DNA from: CAYHCE01 sp964355015
GTDB taxonomy: Bacteria > Cyanobacteriota > Cyanobacteriia > PCC-6307 > Cyanobiaceae
NCBI GenBank assembly: GCA_964355015.1
Contig: CAYHCE010000025.1
Span: 1 to 41,023 of the forward strand
Reading direction: 5' to 3'
Length of the DNA: 41,023 nucleotides
Numbering within the stretch: the stretch's first letter is position 1; every line of letters begins with the position of its first letter. This document shows, piece after piece, positions 22,867 to 29,997 of this stretch. The notes below the pieces were generated by a model, which was not told where the DNA came from, did no database searches, and saw only the letters and a list, made by a program, of their open reading frames with translations. The position numbers were made by a program, and so were the translations under genes.

Positions 22867-24111
22867 TCAGTGACGCGGCGCGGGAAGCGCCGTGTGTGCC
22901 GGGGAAAGCGCCCCGGTATCGTCCTGCAGCTCGGCCCCTACAGAGTTGGCAGCCAGCTCGACATCGAGCATGGCCTTCCGTAGTGCAGCGCGCAGCCGCG
23001 GGTTCTCTATCATCCCGGCGAAGCCATTCAACGCCTGGATCTTCTTCAACCAGTCTCTCGACTGATGCACGACGTCCGACGCGAAATCGTCGAGCGTCTT
23101 GTCCTTCATGCGCCACCGCTTCGACTCCTTCTTCGCGGTCTGGCGTTGCCGCTCGGCTTTGCCGCTGGCAGAGAACCACCATTTGTTCAATTCGGAACGT
23201 AGGTCGTGCTGCGAGAACGGACCAGCCTTGCCTTCCTTGACGTTGCCTGTCAGGGCGTGCGCCACGGCTGCGGCGTGTTTCTCCTTCGGGATCTCCAGTG
23301 CGCGCACGGCAGAAGCGAACTCCGCCATGACGCTCGGCGAGCTGAACTGCAGCATCAACTCCGTTGGGATGAAGCCATCGCCAGCCTTCTCGGCTTCCTT
23401 GCGAAGCGCCGCCGCTTCCTCGCGCAGCCGGGCCGCTTCGGCCTTGCTGCTCGCCGCCTTTGCTTCGGCTTCTTTCGCCTCAGCTTCGGCCTTCTTCGCG
23501 GCAGTGATCTTCTGCCCGTACTCGGTATGCAGAACCGTCTGAATGGTCGTTTTCGACACCGAGGTCGGCAGCACCTTCTCGACAAAGCGGCGGCCGATCG
23601 ACTCGCCAGCCAGCACCTTCGCGCGGGCCTTCTCGAACTCGTCGCGGGTGTTGCCGTTGACCGTGGTCCCGCGCGGGACCGCGGTTTTGGTGATCGTCTG
23701 GAACTCCTCGACGGACTCGCACTGGCGGAGGTAGCCCTCCACGAGTTCGAGGCCAACCTTGACGTCCTCATACGCTGCAGCGGTCGTGCGATCCTTCTGG
23801 GTCGCGTTCTCGTCGACCATGCACTCGTACATTTCCCAGTCCGAGAGGTTGCGCACAGGCAGGTAGACTTCCTTGATCTTCGAGAGCTTCAAGGCCCGCA
23901 AGCGCGTGTGCCCGTAGGCCAGCTGATAGCGGCCCTGCTTCTCGGGGTGCGGACGGACGACGATGTTGTCCCAGAAGCCTGTGCGGCCGATGGAATCGAC
24001 GATGCGCTGAGCCTGCTCATCTGAAACCGGGTTGAGGTTCAGACGGCGGTGCGGGTTGGGGTCAATAGCGGAAACTGCGATGGCCGCGGTAAGCGGTGCA
24101 GTGTTGGTCAT
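22867..24111 (-). CDS. ParB-like DNA-binding protein with coiled-coil
   Basis: A 414-residue protein with ribosome site CTAGGAGAACAGC. Residues about 15-85 match the ParB N-terminal domain: IDPNPHRRLNLNPVSDEQAQ, WDNIVVRPHP, and YQLAYGHTRLRALK, where GHTR takes the place of the usual GERR nucleotide-binding motif. A long Ala/Glu/Lys coiled-coil lies at about 205-245. Free-standing ParB-like proteins in phages are thought to act in transcription control or nuclease functions; there is no ParA here. The C-terminal half is helical and basic. Confidence 0.75.
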   Translation of the reverse strand: MTNTAPLTAAIAVSAIDPNPHRRLNLNPVSDEQAQRIVDSIGRTGFWDNIVVRPHPEKQGRYQLAYGHTRLRALKLSKIKEVYLPVRNLSDWEMYECMVDENATQKDRTTAAAYEDVKVGLELVEGYLRQCESVEEFQTITKTAVPRGTTVNGNTRDEFEKARAKVLAGESIGRRFVEKVLPTSVSKTTIQTVLHTEYGQKITAAKKAEAEAKEAEAKAASSKAEAARLREEAAALRKEAEKAGDGFIPTELMLQFSSPSVMAEFASAVRALEIPKEKHAAAVAHALTGNVKEGKAGPFSQHDLRSELNKWWFSASGKAERQRQTAKKESKRWRMKDKTLDDFASDVVHQSRDWLKKIQALNGFAGMIENPRLRAALRKAMLDVELAANSVGAELQDDTGALSPAHTALPAPRH

Positions 24112-24150
24112 GCTGTTCTCCTAGAGCGTGTGCTCTGTGGGTAAAGGTAC

Positions 24151-24170
24151 GCCGGGGCCGAAGCCCCGGC
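24151..24170 (-). terminator. UUCG-loop hairpin between DUF932 and ParB-like genes
   Basis: On the minus strand an 8-base-pair stem GCCGGGGC with GCCCCGGC surrounds TTCG. Only a short T run follows (CCTTT). A second small hairpin, AGAGC / GCTCT at 24123-24136, lies just before the next ribosome site. Partial termination or mRNA stabilisation is likely. Confidence 0.65.
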
Positions 24171-24176
24171 AAGTTG

Positions 24177-24962
24177 TTAGGCAGCCATCGCCGTCACGAA
24201 GCCAGCCGCGCTGTCCATGAAGTCCGACAGCGGAATCGTGCGCTGCCAGAGAGTCGGGACAGCGAAGCGATCCTTGTTGCTGGGCTTCAGGCTTTCGGTG
24301 ACTGCGTTGTACAGCCTCCAGGCTGTGAAGCCGTCCGAGGCGTGCTCCTCGTGAGAGGGCTCGTCCCACTCCTGGATCACCTTTCCGACGATCGACGGAT
24401 TGATGACGCCCCGGCGCACGAGTTCGATGATCGCTGCGTCGCCCTGGCGCTGCGTCAGTCGCGTGCCCTTGTACGCCTCGAACCGCTGATGCTGGTGACG
24501 GGCCATCGCAGGCACCTTCGCCACTGCGTCGACCAACAGGCCCGGAAGCCGATCGCCGATGTTCGTGGTCTGCCTGGTCTGGATCGACACCTCGCCGCTG
24601 AAACTCAAATTGTCACAAACAAAAACCCTCGAGCCAGCGGCGATACCGCGGGACATCGACTGGTCATAGGAACCTCGGATCCCTACGAGTAGGGAGTATT
24701 CCTTGGGGCTCAGAAGCTCGCCCTCGAGAGGCTTGCACTCCAAGACGCCGAAGAATCTCGCCCCGTCGTGCGTGGCACCGAACGCCTCGTCGACGACGCC
24801 GAGCCCATACTCGTTGAGAGCGTCCGAGACCAACTCGACGTCCTCGATGTAGGGGCGGATGACGTGACGCGGGCCCATCGGGGCCGGAAGCGGCATGGCG
24901 GCGAGTTCGCCGCGGGAGATTGCGGAAGCTCCGCAGTGAAGCATGAGACCGGTAGCGGCCAT
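24177..24962 (-). CDS. DUF932 family phage/plasmid protein
   Basis: A 261-residue protein with ribosome site CTAGGAGAACACC. It has the DUF932 signature: IRGSYDQSMSRGIAAGSRV leading into FVCDNLSFSGE, and TAWRLYNAVTESLK near the end. Members are common on plasmids and phages and are often near replication or recombination genes, but their biochemical role is not established. It is second in the leftward operon. Confidence 0.8.
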   Translation of the reverse strand: MAATGLMLHCGASAISRGELAAMPLPAPMGPRHVIRPYIEDVELVSDALNEYGLGVVDEAFGATHDGARFFGVLECKPLEGELLSPKEYSLLVGIRGSYDQSMSRGIAAGSRVFVCDNLSFSGEVSIQTRQTTNIGDRLPGLLVDAVAKVPAMARHQHQRFEAYKGTRLTQRQGDAAIIELVRRGVINPSIVGKVIQEWDEPSHEEHASDGFTAWRLYNAVTESLKPSNKDRFAVPTLWQRTIPLSDFMDSAAGFVTAMAA

Positions 24963-24971
24963 GGTGTTCTC

Positions 24972-25196
24972 CTAGTTGATGAACTTTGCGTTGCGGCCGA
25001 TGAGGCGAACGCCTCGCGGGCCATGATGAATAACGGAGCCGACGTATCGGCCACCCGTGTTGACGATGATGGCGCCGACGTACTCCGGACGCTGGTCGAG
25101 TTCGACCTGGAAGTCGTTGTCGACGTCGCCTCGAGCGATCGTCACGTTGTCGAGCGTGACCTGCTCATCGGCGTTGTTCGTGAAGGTCAGTTGCAT
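24972..25196 (-). CDS. First gene of the leftward operon, small hypothetical protein
   Basis: A 74-residue protein with ribosome site AGGGGAAACCC; the longer frame reaching 25295 lacks one. It is strand-rich (LTFTNNADEQVTLDNVTIAR; YVGAIIVNTGGRYVGSVIHH) and ends in a basic segment GVRLIGRNAKFIN. As the promoter-proximal gene it would be expressed early. The family is not recognised. Confidence 0.6.
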   Translation of the reverse strand: MQLTFTNNADEQVTLDNVTIARGDVDNDFQVELDQRPEYVGAIIVNTGGRYVGSVIHHGPRGVRLIGRNAKFIN

Positions 25197-25460
25197 GGGT
25201 TTCCCCTGTGGAGTTTCGGCCCGCTGGGCCTCATCAGCACCCCTCGCATGGGGGTGGACTCCTGCCAGCGTCTCCGGGCTCCTGCCCTTGCTCACTGGTT
25301 GGTGCCTGGCTTGCTGGCACCGCTGCCGATCCTGTCGGCCTGTCCTTCGTCCGGCTTTTCAGCTGGCCCGGCTCCTGGCCGGTGACTCGGGGGGACTCCC
25401 CCAGAGACGGTTTGGTGGGGCCGTCTCCCCGTCGCTTTCGGCTGTTGCCTAAGCGATGGA
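25197..25460 (-). ncRNA. Long hairpin-rich leader of the leftward operon
   Basis: About 260 bases lie between the predicted start of leftward transcription (near 25458) and the first gene. They contain a near-continuous row of stem-loops: 25432-25456 (6 pairs), 25404-25427 (7), 25389-25402 (5), 25368-25382 (5), 25325-25339 (5), 25301-25321 (6), 25238-25256 (6) and 25218-25230 (5). No reading frame with a ribosome site fits. It may be a structured regulatory leader, an attenuator or a separate small RNA. Confidence 0.5.
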
Positions 25461-25464
25461 GGCC

Positions 25465-25492
25465 ACTATACGCCCAGGATTCGCAGCGTCAA
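25465..25492 (-). promoter_or_regulatory. Strong sigma70-like promoter for the leftward operon
   Basis: On the minus strand TTGACG (25487-25492) and TATAGT (25465-25470) are separated by 16 bases, each matching sigma70 at five of six positions. An A/T-rich stretch (AAAAATTAG) just upstream of -35 could act as an UP element. It is the best promoter seen in the window and points into the leftward operon. Confidence 0.75.
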
Positions 25493-25502
25493 CTAATTTT
25501 TC

Positions 25503-25556
25503 TTGCAAAGTGCAATCTCGAGAAGTAAAGTCCTAGCCTCATCAAACAACCTAGGA
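25503..25556 (+). promoter_or_regulatory. Candidate rightward promoter and operator
   Basis: On the plus strand TTGCAA (25503-25508) and TAAAGT (25526-25531) are 17 bases apart, each four of six for sigma70. Directly downstream an inverted repeat CCTAG (25532-25536) and CTAGG (25551-25555) flanks the likely transcription start, just before the ribosome site. It may be the operator of the ribbon-helix-helix regulator. The assignment is tentative. Confidence 0.4.
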
Positions 25557-25562
25557 AAGTTA

Positions 25563-25817
25563 ATGGCTTACAGCAAATCGAAAGTTAGTGGCGGGCAGCA
25601 GTGCTACGGCTACCCGGCTGTTGCGGCTGTCGCAGAGCTTGATCGCCACGCCCGCGTGGAGCGTCTCTCGAGGTCGCAGCTGATCGGGCGGATCATCGAG
25701 GACTTCGTCCGCAAGAATCGCAAGGTACTGATTGAGAAGGAGAAAGCGTATGAGCAGGAGTGGGGAGTCAAACTCGATGAGCTGCCCCCTGTGCGCGGTG
25801 GGCTCGCCGGTTCATGA
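25563..25817 (+). CDS. Ribbon-helix-helix (Arc-like) regulator
   Basis: An 84-residue protein with ribosome site CTAGGAAAGTTA. The central part has the ribbon-helix-helix pattern: a short strand (VAAVAELDRHARVERLS) and helix RSQLIGRIIEDFVRKN, similar to Arc/CopG-type DNA-binding proteins. A charged C-terminal helix follows. It is the first rightward gene, opposite the strong leftward promoter, so it could control the switch between the two operons. No CI-type repressor is present. Confidence 0.65.
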   Translation: MAYSKSKVSGGQQCYGYPAVAAVAELDRHARVERLSRSQLIGRIIEDFVRKNRKVLIEKEKAYEQEWGVKLDELPPVRGGLAGS

Positions 25818-25974
25818 GCTCGGGAAGTGCCTCACTTGCAGGATCAGGCTGATCGAGGGATCGAATGGCAGGATGGGCAGGAACGCTGCCCTGGAGATGA
25901 TCCGGCGCAGGTGGGGCAACTCTTGCGCGGAAGCGACAAGGAGAGCCGTTGAAGACCGCTGGAAGAAGGAGTAG
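25750..25974 (+). CDS. Small zinc-ribbon-like protein
   Basis: A 74-residue protein starting at ATG 25750 after AAGGAGAAAGCG; a second ATG at 25777 after GGGGAG is also possible. It overlaps the previous gene by 68 bases in another frame. The four cysteines in SCPLCAVGSPVHELGKCLTC form two CxxC pairs typical of a zinc ribbon. The C terminus is a basic helix. A nucleic-acid-binding role is likely; the family is not recognised. Confidence 0.5.
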   Translation: MSRSGESNSMSCPLCAVGSPVHELGKCLTCRIRLIEGSNGRMGRNAALEMIRRRWGNSCAEATRRAVEDRWKKE

Positions 25975-26196
25975 AAAAGAAAGCCCCCAGAGTCTCGCGA
26001 CCATGGGGGCTTGTGCCAAACGGAGAACGGATCAGGAGGGCCACCACACCCTCGAACCAAGGCTCTATCCCACTACGAACCAGACGAATCAACCAGGCGA
26101 AGCGCCCGACAACGTAGTGAAACACCCGACCACGCACTCCCATCGGACACCTGGAGGACGTGGCTTGTCAAGATCTTGGTGTCCCTTGGAGGAACC
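25975..26196 (+). other. Intergenic region before the primase-type gene
   Basis: A 222-base stretch with no convincing gene. It begins with the hairpin at 25981-26012. Frames open across it start at non-ATG codons without ribosome sites. No good -10 box was found before the GGAGG at the start of the next gene. Confidence 0.5.
25981..26012. terminator. Hairpin terminator after the regulator gene pair
   Basis: A perfect 8-base-pair stem AAGCCCCC with GGGGGCTT around a 16-base loop that can fold further (GTC/GAC). The plus-strand tail TTGTGCC is weak in T; on the minus strand the tail is TTTCTTTTC. It probably reduces rightward transcription between the regulator genes and the replication genes. 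Confidence 0.6.
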
Positions 26197-26601
26197 ATGT
26201 CATCCGACACTCTGCTTGCTCGGCTAGAAGCCGTGAAGCAAACCGGGGAAGGGCGCTGGATCTCGCGCTGCCCCGCTCATCAAGACCGCGATCCATCCCT
26301 TTCCATCCGCGAGCTGAACGACGGCCGCATCCTGATCCACTGCCACGCAGGCTGTGGAGCCGCTGACGTCGTCGCAGCCGTTGGCCTGGGTCTCACCGAC
26401 CTGTACCCGGACGGGCCTCTCTACCACCAAGCCAGGCGCGTCCTGAGGGCCAACGAGGCCCGGGCGTACCACGAAGCCGTTGCCGAGATTGCTCAGTCTG
26501 ACCTCGAGCGTGGCCGTCGGCTGACCGGCGAGGACATCTCAACCCTGAAGGCAGCCCGCGACTGGCTGGTCAGGCACCCCATAACGGAGGACTGGAAATG
26601 A
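26197..26601 (+). CDS. Primase-type CHC2 zinc-finger protein, truncated
   Basis: A 134-residue protein with ribosome site TTGGAGGAACC. Residues about 22-60 match the primase zinc-binding domain: RWISRCPAHQDRDPSLSI gives a C-x2-H pair and ILIHCHAGCGAADV gives a C-H-x2-C pair. The catalytic TOPRIM and RNA polymerase domains of a full primase are missing, and no second primase gene is recognised. It may assist the host primase or a fused initiator system. It is ATGA-coupled to the next gene. Confidence 0.75.
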   Translation: MSSDTLLARLEAVKQTGEGRWISRCPAHQDRDPSLSIRELNDGRILIHCHAGCGAADVVAAVGLGLTDLYPDGPLYHQARRVLRANEARAYHEAVAEIAQSDLERGRRLTGEDISTLKAARDWLVRHPITEDWK

Positions 26602-27224
26602 GTCTCGTAGCACACGGCATCGTCTCTGGCACTCGCATGAAGGCCCATATGAAGGGCCTGGCACACGAGCTCGCCGAGTACCACAACAAGGACACAGGAC
26701 TCTGCTGTCCATCGCTTGACAAGTTGGCCTATCAGTTGTGCTGCACAGTGAGGAACGTCCAGCGCGGTATAGAGCAACTCGAAAACGAGGGAATCATCCG
26801 TCGCGAAGCGCGGTTCTCCGATGGCAGACAGACCACCAACAACTTCATCTTTGTTGCGACGGATCCGTCACGGGGGGGAGACCCACACTTCACCCCCGAG
26901 GATGAAGCCAGGTTCACCCCCGAGGGTGAAGCACACTTCACCCAGAATCAGAAGAAGGAACCGGAAGAAGTAATCTCTGTGCTCGCGACGAAGAAATCTG
27001 TCGCTCGCTTCACCCCACCAACTGCTCCAGAGGTACAGATCGAGTCCGTCAAGCTCGGGTACGGCTGGACGCTTCGTGAGGCTGAGAGGTTCGTCGACTT
27101 CTACTCCAGCAAGGGGTGGGTGGTAGGCAAGGCTCCCATGAAGGACTGGAAGGCAGCTGTTCGGAATTGGCAGCGTTCGCGGAAAGGGTCTTCTGAAAGC
27201 CAGCCCTTCGAGGTGTACCTGTGA
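26598..27224 (+). CDS. Replication initiator-like winged-helix protein
   Basis: A 208-residue protein. The N-terminal domain has a winged helix-turn-helix pattern (CCPSLDKLAYQLCCTVRNVQ, RGIEQLENEGIIRRE, NNFIF), as in phage replication proteins like O or replisome organisers. A repeated linker follows with HFTPEDEARFTPEGEAHFT. The C-terminal part (about 140-200) resembles the helicase-recruiting domain of such proteins. The DNA encoding the linker forms iteron-like repeats, so the origin may lie inside the gene, as in lambda. Confidence 0.75.
   Translation: MSLVAHGIVSGTRMKAHMKGLAHELAEYHNKDTGLCCPSLDKLAYQLCCTVRNVQRGIEQLENEGIIRREARFSDGRQTTNNFIFVATDPSRGGDPHFTPEDEARFTPEGEAHFTQNQKKEPEEVISVLATKKSVARFTPPTAPEVQIESVKLGYGWTLREAERFVDFYSSKGWVVGKAPMKDWKAAVRNWQRSRKGSSESQPFEVYL
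26889..27016 (+). repeat. Iteron-like repeats, candidate replication origin
   Basis: TTCACCC occurs at 26889, 26913, 26937 and 27009: spacings of 24, 24 and 72 bases. The second copy is a perfect inverted repeat TTCACCC-CCGA-GGGTGAA (26913-26930); the first differs by one base in its right arm. An A-rich segment with GAAGAAGG and GAAGAAG lies between copies three and four. The layout recalls lambda's origin: iterons plus an AT-rich tract inside the initiator gene. Confidence 0.6.
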
Positions 27225-28177
27225 ACCTCACCAAGGAACAGCTGGACGCCCTGATCAGCCAGGCTGAGGAGCAGGCGGAGATGGACTCGGTCATCGGGAC
27301 GAGTCAGCTCGCGGACAGGATCCTGACCCGGAAGTCGATCCCGAGGGTGTTGCTGCCCTGGAGCAGCCTTCACGGGAACTTCGACCTGAGGCCGGGGGAG
27401 CTGACCGTCTGGGCTGGGGACAATGGCTCTGGCAAGTCGCTCATCGTGGGTCAGGTGGTTGGCTGGCTGCTGCCGCAGGGAGCGAGGGCCCTCATCGCGT
27501 CGATGGAGATGTGGCCAGAGGAGACGGTGGCCCGGCTGATCAAGCAGTGCGCCGGGGTCAAGCCGTCTGACGGCTTCGTCAGGAAGTTCTGTGACTGGGC
27601 TGAGGGCAAGCTGTGGATCTACGACCAGCTGGACACCATCGCGTCTGAGCGGATCCTCAAGATGATCAACGCGGTTGTGAGGAAGCTCGGCGTCCATCAC
27701 GTCGTCATCGACTCCATGGTGAAGTGCGGGGTGGCCCAGGACGGTGACGGGGCTCTGACCAAGCAGACCCACTTCGTCGACAAGCTGCAGCGGCTGGCGA
27801 AGTCCCTGCCTGTCCACATCCACCTCATCGCGCATACCCGGAAGCCGGAGCGCGACGGAGCTCGGGTCACGAAGTACGACATCCGCGGCGCGAGCCAGAT
27901 CACTGACCTTGCTGACAACGTGGTATTGCTGCAGCGCAATCGCGAGAAGGAGCTGGCCAAGCAGGTGCCGCCTGAGATGCGGACTGATGCCCAGACCGCG
28001 GCCATGGGTAGGCCGGACTCGATGCTGATCGTGGCCAAGCAGCGTCACCACTCCTGGGAGGGTGTGCTCGGGCTGCGCTTCAACCAGGAGATCGAGCAGT
28101 TCATTCGCTACAGCTCAGGTCGCGACAAGATGCCCTGGCCGAACGCTGAAGAAGTCGAGCCCTGGAGGGCGTCATGA
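27221..28177 (+). CDS. DnaB-like replicative helicase
   Basis: A 318-residue protein starting at GTG in a GTGA overlap. The RecA-type core has Walker A GDNGSGKS (66-73), the helicase Glu motif ASMEMWPEE near 93-101, Walker B VVIDSM (161-166), an HTRKPE loop near 205 and a DNA-contact segment ITDLADNVVLLQRN. It is shorter than bacterial DnaB and lacks the N-terminal primase-binding domain. It should unwind DNA at the fork after loading by the initiator. Confidence 0.85.
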   Translation: MNLTKEQLDALISQAEEQAEMDSVIGTSQLADRILTRKSIPRVLLPWSSLHGNFDLRPGELTVWAGDNGSGKSLIVGQVVGWLLPQGARALIASMEMWPEETVARLIKQCAGVKPSDGFVRKFCDWAEGKLWIYDQLDTIASERILKMINAVVRKLGVHHVVIDSMVKCGVAQDGDGALTKQTHFVDKLQRLAKSLPVHIHLIAHTRKPERDGARVTKYDIRGASQITDLADNVVLLQRNREKELAKQVPPEMRTDAQTAAMGRPDSMLIVAKQRHHSWEGVLGLRFNQEIEQFIRYSSGRDKMPWPNAEEVEPWRAS

Positions 28178-28575
28178 GCCCCTTCGTCCTGCCTTGGCCG
28201 CCCAGCGTCAACCGCTACTGGCGTTGCGTCCTCATCGGCAAGTTCGCTCGCGTGCTGCTGTCTAGCGACGGCCGGAAGTACAAGCGGCAGGTTAGGAACA
28301 GGGCTGTCCTACTTCCCAAGTTCGGTGACATGGACAGGCTGTCCGTCGAGATCACCCTGCATCCGCCGAACAGGGTGCTCATCGACATCGACAACCGGGC
28401 GAAGGCCGTGTTCGACGCCCTGCAGGACGCCGGGGTGTTCCAGTCCGACAACCAGATCGACCGTCTCGAGATCACCCGCGGCGAGCGCATCAAGGACGGC
28501 AGGATCGTCGTCTGGATCGAGCGCATCGACGACTGGCAGCACCGGGTCGCTGGCTTGACAGATACTCTGAAGTAA
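28174..28575 (+). CDS. rusA: RusA-type Holliday junction resolvase
   Basis: A 133-residue protein, ATGA-coupled to the helicase gene. It has the RusA signature: LPWPPSVNRYWR (6-17), the acidic active-site stretch LIDIDNRAKAVFDALQDAG with Asp71, Asp73 and Asp81, and FQSDNQIDRLEI. RusA cuts four-way junctions and can debranch DNA before packaging. Length is normal for the family. Confidence 0.9.
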   Translation: MSPFVLPWPPSVNRYWRCVLIGKFARVLLSSDGRKYKRQVRNRAVLLPKFGDMDRLSVEITLHPPNRVLIDIDNRAKAVFDALQDAGVFQSDNQIDRLEITRGERIKDGRIVVWIERIDDWQHRVAGLTDTLK

Positions 28576-28613
28576 TGGAGCATGAAAGCTCACCAACACC
28601 AACGGAGAACACC

Positions 28614-29333
28614 ATGAGGAACGAACTGACCAGCTATGGCGAACTAGCCCGGATCCACGAGGCGCGGAGCCGCGAGCAGCTAGAGGAGATCAGCCGCCTG
28701 GAGCAGGCGATGATAGATCAGCGGCAAGCCTACAAGGACGATCTGGCCCGCCTTCGCAGCGGAGCACGCTGTCCGCGCTGCGACGAGCTGCGGCTGGAGC
28801 TTGGCGAGGCCAGGGGCGAGATCGGACGGCTGCGGCTGGAGCTGGAGAGGGAATACATCGAGGTGGCGAACCGCGCGCACTGCGAGTCAGAGCTCCAGAA
28901 GGAGATCGAGCGTCTTGGCAAGGAGCTTGCAGACCTCAATGCTGGCTGGCAGCGGACCTACGACCACGATACCAACATGCTGAAGGCATCGATCGCGGAG
29001 CAAAGCCGCGACCTCGCGAAGATAGAGGGGGTGCTCGAGCAAGAGAAGCAGGAGCACAACATCTGCACCACGCTCCACGCCCTCGCCGTCAAGGAACGCA
29101 ATTACGAGCGCACGCTGGCAATGGCGAAGGATACGGAGATAGAGCGGCTACGTCGCCAGGTTGATGAGGCCGCGATACACGTTCCGGCTCATGCAGCAAT
29201 CGAGATCTGGCGGCTGCGCGGGTTGCTGCGCGAGCATTTAGACGGGCCAGACGCTGCAATGACCTGGAGAGAGACACACGAGTGGCACGAGGACTATCTG
29301 AAGCGCATTGAGGAGGCACTGGGCCATGAGTGA
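28614..29333 (+). CDS. Coiled-coil protein with CxxC
   Basis: A 239-residue protein. The ATG at 28614 has a good ribosome site (CGGAGAACACC); an ATG at 28575 in a TAATG overlap would add 13 residues. It is dominated by heptads (EQLEEISRLEQAM, GEIGRLRLELERE, DTEIERLRRQVDE). A CPRC pair near 53 may bind zinc. It contains several DNA copies of a GAGATCGAGCGGCTGCG-like repeat shared with the next gene. The function is unknown. Confidence 0.6.
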   Translation: MRNELTSYGELARIHEARSREQLEEISRLEQAMIDQRQAYKDDLARLRSGARCPRCDELRLELGEARGEIGRLRLELEREYIEVANRAHCESELQKEIERLGKELADLNAGWQRTYDHDTNMLKASIAEQSRDLAKIEGVLEQEKQEHNICTTLHALAVKERNYERTLAMAKDTEIERLRRQVDEAAIHVPAHAAIEIWRLRGLLREHLDGPDAAMTWRETHEWHEDYLKRIEEALGHE

Positions 29334-29997
29334 CATCGTGGAAAGGCTGCGAGCCCTTGATTGGCCGATGACGCAAGATGCCGCAGAGGAGATCGAGCGG
29401 CTGCGCGGCGCATACGAGCAAGAGCGAAAGGACTGCATCAACTTAACTGAAAAGGTCATTCCTAACCTTCGTGCCGAGATCGAGCGGCTGCGCGAGCTTG
29501 TTAATGGAACGATTGACCGAAATAGCGCCCTAGCTTCTGATAATGCGCGGCTGCGTGAGGCAGATGAACAACACCGTGCCGTATTCGGCAAGATCTTCTC
29601 CGCACTCAAGCCCGAGTCTACGGACCGCACTACATGGGCAGCAGAAATCGAGCGGCTGCGCAGCGAGAATGAATGGTTCCGCGCCGCCGGGTCTACACGA
29701 GATGCAGAAGACCAGCGCGCCCTCGATGCCTACAAGACTGAGGTCGAGCGGCTGCGCGCAGAGCTGGAGCGCAATGACCCAGTGATTTTCAAGGCGATGG
29801 CGGAAGATGACGAGGAGCGCGCCAAGCTGCGCGCCGAGGTCGTGGAGGCTACGCGACGGGCTGGTCGGCTCTCCTCCCTGCTGCGGGACGCCAGGGCGGA
29901 TGTGCAGGAGCTGGCAGACCAGCAGACCAAGTTCTACCGGATCAAGCAGTACCAGGAGCAGCTGATGGAGATCGACAAGGCCCTGGGCGATGGCTAG
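29326..29997 (+). CDS. Coiled-coil protein rich in EIERLR motifs
   Basis: A 223-residue protein; ATG at 29326 follows AGGAGG and overlaps the previous gene by eight bases. It starts MSDIVERLRALDW, a start common in phage proteins, and has at least four EIERLR or EVERLR units in coiled-coil helices. The matching DNA at 29389, 29476, 29644 and 29740 is nearly identical. It may be a recombining, phage-specific structural rod. The function is unknown. Confidence 0.6.
   Translation: MSDIVERLRALDWPMTQDAAEEIERLRGAYEQERKDCINLTEKVIPNLRAEIERLRELVNGTIDRNSALASDNARLREADEQHRAVFGKIFSALKPESTDRTTWAAEIERLRSENEWFRAAGSTRDAEDQRALDAYKTEVERLRAELERNDPVIFKAMAEDDEERAKLRAEVVEATRRAGRLSSLLRDARADVQELADQQTKFYRIKQYQEQLMEIDKALGDG

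Noticed and set aside
23206..24024. 272-codon plus-strand frame opposite the ParB-like gene
   Set aside because: Composition is Arg/Leu/Gly-rich without motifs; the opposite strand has clear ParB features.
25981..26012. Possible CRISPR-like or tRNA-like fold
   Set aside because: Single stem only, no repeat-spacer array and no tRNA arms; it is a simple terminator-type hairpin.
26011..26196. N-terminal extension of the primase-type gene to 26011
   Set aside because: The extension begins with TTG, lacks a ribosome site and is not zinc-finger-like; the ATG at 26197 has GGAGG.
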